This document shows, one piece after another, positions 63,029-64,000 of a stretch of DNA of 64,000 bases. The DNA lies in NCBI RefSeq assembly GCF_024330105.1, contig NZ_JANDHW010000002.1:186001-250000 (forward strand). The letters are read 5' to 3'. Within the stretch, counting starts at the first letter, position 1. Each line of letters opens with the position of its first letter. Below the pieces are notes generated by a model that was not told the origin of the DNA, made no database searches, and saw nothing but the letters and a program-made list of their open reading frames with translations. The DNA comes from Coprobacter tertius (lineage in GTDB: Bacteria > Bacteroidota > Bacteroidia > Bacteroidales > Coprobacteraceae). The position numbers were made by a program, and so were the translations under genes.

Positions 63029-64000
63029 AAACCCTTGCCGGTAAAAACCGTTTTAATTGTGTAAATAATAATTTTCAGATCGACTAGTAGAGACATGTTT
63101 TCAAGGTAAAGAATTTCGTATTTCAGGCGTTTTATCATTTCATCTATATTACGGGCATACCCATATTTAACCATTCCCCAGGATGTAATTCCTGGTCTTA
63201 TTTGATGAAGCAGGGAATAGTGAGGTGCTTTTTTGATGATTTGGTCTATATAATATTCTCGTTCGGGACGTGGCCCTACGATCGACATATCTCCTTTGAG
63301 TACGTTCCAAAATTGCGGTAATTCATCGAGCCTGTATTTTCTCATAATACGGCCGAAAGAAGTTATTCTCGTATCGTTTTCTTTGGATAAGGAAGGTCCG
63401 TTTTTTTCGGCATCATTTACCATTGTGCGGAATTTGTATAAAGTAAATTCCTTACGCCGGAAACCGATTCTTTTTTGCCGGTAAATGACCGGTCCTTTTC
63501 CTCCGCATTTAATTCGAATAGCAAGGAAAAGATATACAGGAGATAATATAATCAGTGCCAGAGAGGAACCTATAATGTCGAAAAATCTTTTTAAATTTTT
63601 CTCACATTCCGACAAAGAACATTTGCTGATATCGATTAATGGAGTACCGTATATATTAGATAGTTTTATATGGGAGGTAAGCATTTCGAATTCGTTGATT
63701 TGTAATCTTATCGGTAGGTTTAGTGGGTAAAGTCGATTAATGACTTTGTGAAGGGTCGATCGGTTGTGCCGGTCGAGTGAAATAATAAGTTCTTCGATAT
63801 TGAATTGTTTTACCGAAGTCTCGATATCGGAAATCGAATAAACCGGAAAATTTGGAAGTAAAGGATTAACTTCTTCTTTTTCATCGTCGGTTTTTATAAA
63901 ACCTTGTATATTATATCCTAACGACCTATCTTTTTTTGTCAGTTCACGGTATAAATTTGCGGCATGGTTTCCTGTTCCTATGATAAGTGTATTGAATCCC
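63025..64000 (-). CDS. Sugar-phosphate transferase, partial at window end
   Basis: The reading frame continues without a stop to the right edge, upstream of the first internal ATG at 63684; the true start is outside. Visible order: a Rossmann CoA_binding_3-like part with NTLIIGTGNHAANLYREL and an IEELIISLDR strand, then a membrane helix (RFFDIIGSSLALIILSPVYL) and the catalytic bacterial sugar-transferase domain (KGPVIYRQKRIGFRRKEF, YKFRTM, KYRLDELPQFWNVLKGDMS, VGPRPE, RPGITSWGMV). This is the same family as the gene at 53360 but with a different acceptor loop, so a second initiating transferase, of galactose or amino-sugar type. The stop overlaps the CLC start. Confidence 0.9.
   Translation of the reverse strand, partial: GFNTLIIGTGNHAANLYRELTKKDRSLGYNIQGFIKTDDEKEEVNPLLPNFPVYSISDIETSVKQFNIEELIISLDRHNRSTLHKVINRLYPLNLPIRLQINEFEMLTSHIKLSNIYGTPLIDISKCSLSECEKNLKRFFDIIGSSLALIILSPVYLFLAIRIKCGGKGPVIYRQKRIGFRRKEFTLYKFRTMVNDAEKNGPSLSKENDTRITSFGRIMRKYRLDELPQFWNVLKGDMSIVGPRPEREYYIDQIIKKAPHYSLLHQIRPGITSWGMVKYGYARNIDEMIKRLKYEILYLENMSLLVDLKIIIYTIKTVFTGKGL

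Noticed and set aside
63025-63684. A complete 219-residue sugar transferase starting at 63684
   Set aside because: The frame stays open to the window edge and encodes a Rossmann-like domain upstream, so 63684 is an internal Met.
1-64000. tRNA, rRNA, insertion sequences or prophage genes
   Set aside because: None recognised; every long forward or reverse frame is explained by the listed genes.

Overview
The window looks like a chromosomal segment of a Bacteroidales bacterium. It has two SusC/SusD outer-membrane uptake pairs and four secreted proteins ending in a type IX secretion (T9SS type A) sorting domain. Several gene starts are preceded by the Bacteroidetes -7 element TAnnTTTG rather than by strong Shine-Dalgarno sites. 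T9SS cargo is uncommon in the genus Bacteroides itself, so a relative such as Parabacteroides, Coprobacter, Barnesiella or Odoribacter is more likely; this is an inference from content, not a species call. I saw no rRNA, tRNA, CRISPR array, insertion sequence or prophage.

Layout. 1-9.6 kb: the end of a secreted protein, a related T9SS protein, SusC/SusD pair 1, and a heparinase II/III-like polysaccharide lyase, which together look like a small polysaccharide-utilisation locus. 9.6-10 kb: a non-coding patch with decayed inverted-repeat sequence. 10-24 kb: a second surface locus with a divergent T9SS leucine-rich-repeat protein, then a zinc metalloprotease, SusC/SusD pair 2, a small T9SS protein and an M6-type T9SS metalloprotease. 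It contains peptidases and no recognisable glycan enzyme, so it may serve protein or peptide uptake. 24-34.4 kb: mostly housekeeping genes (purM, nitroreductase, ribE, menA, CPBP protease, GNAT, cysteine desulfidase family, lptB, mlaE, mlaF) plus a fused AAA ATPase/TOPRIM (DUF4435) protein that resembles single-chain PARIS-type defence proteins. 34.5-39.7 kb: a hexuronate-catabolism trio (kdgK, eda, hexuronate-type MFS transporter) and pckA.

39.9-51 kb: a cyclophilin lipoprotein, an M16 peptidase, a Cas6 endoribonuclease with no other cas gene or array in the window, and a reverse-strand series of four DUF3857/transglutaminase-like secreted proteins. Three of these four have lost the catalytic Cys and His. 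51.4-58.2 kb: a DUF349 coiled-coil protein, a polyprenyl-phosphate sugar-phosphate transferase, UDP-glucose dehydrogenase and recQ. 58.2-64 kb (reverse strand): a CLC transporter, a DUF454 membrane protein, fmt, a second CLC with CBS domains, and a second sugar-phosphate transferase that runs off the right edge.

In combination: the left 24 kb is surface acquisition of polymers. The kdgK-eda-transporter unit converts uronate breakdown products to pyruvate and glyceraldehyde-3-phosphate, with pckA linking to central metabolism. The two sugar transferases plus ugd point to capsule or exopolysaccharide synthesis. The least explained parts are the pseudo-transglutaminase array, the isolated Cas6 and the fused ATPase/TOPRIM gene.
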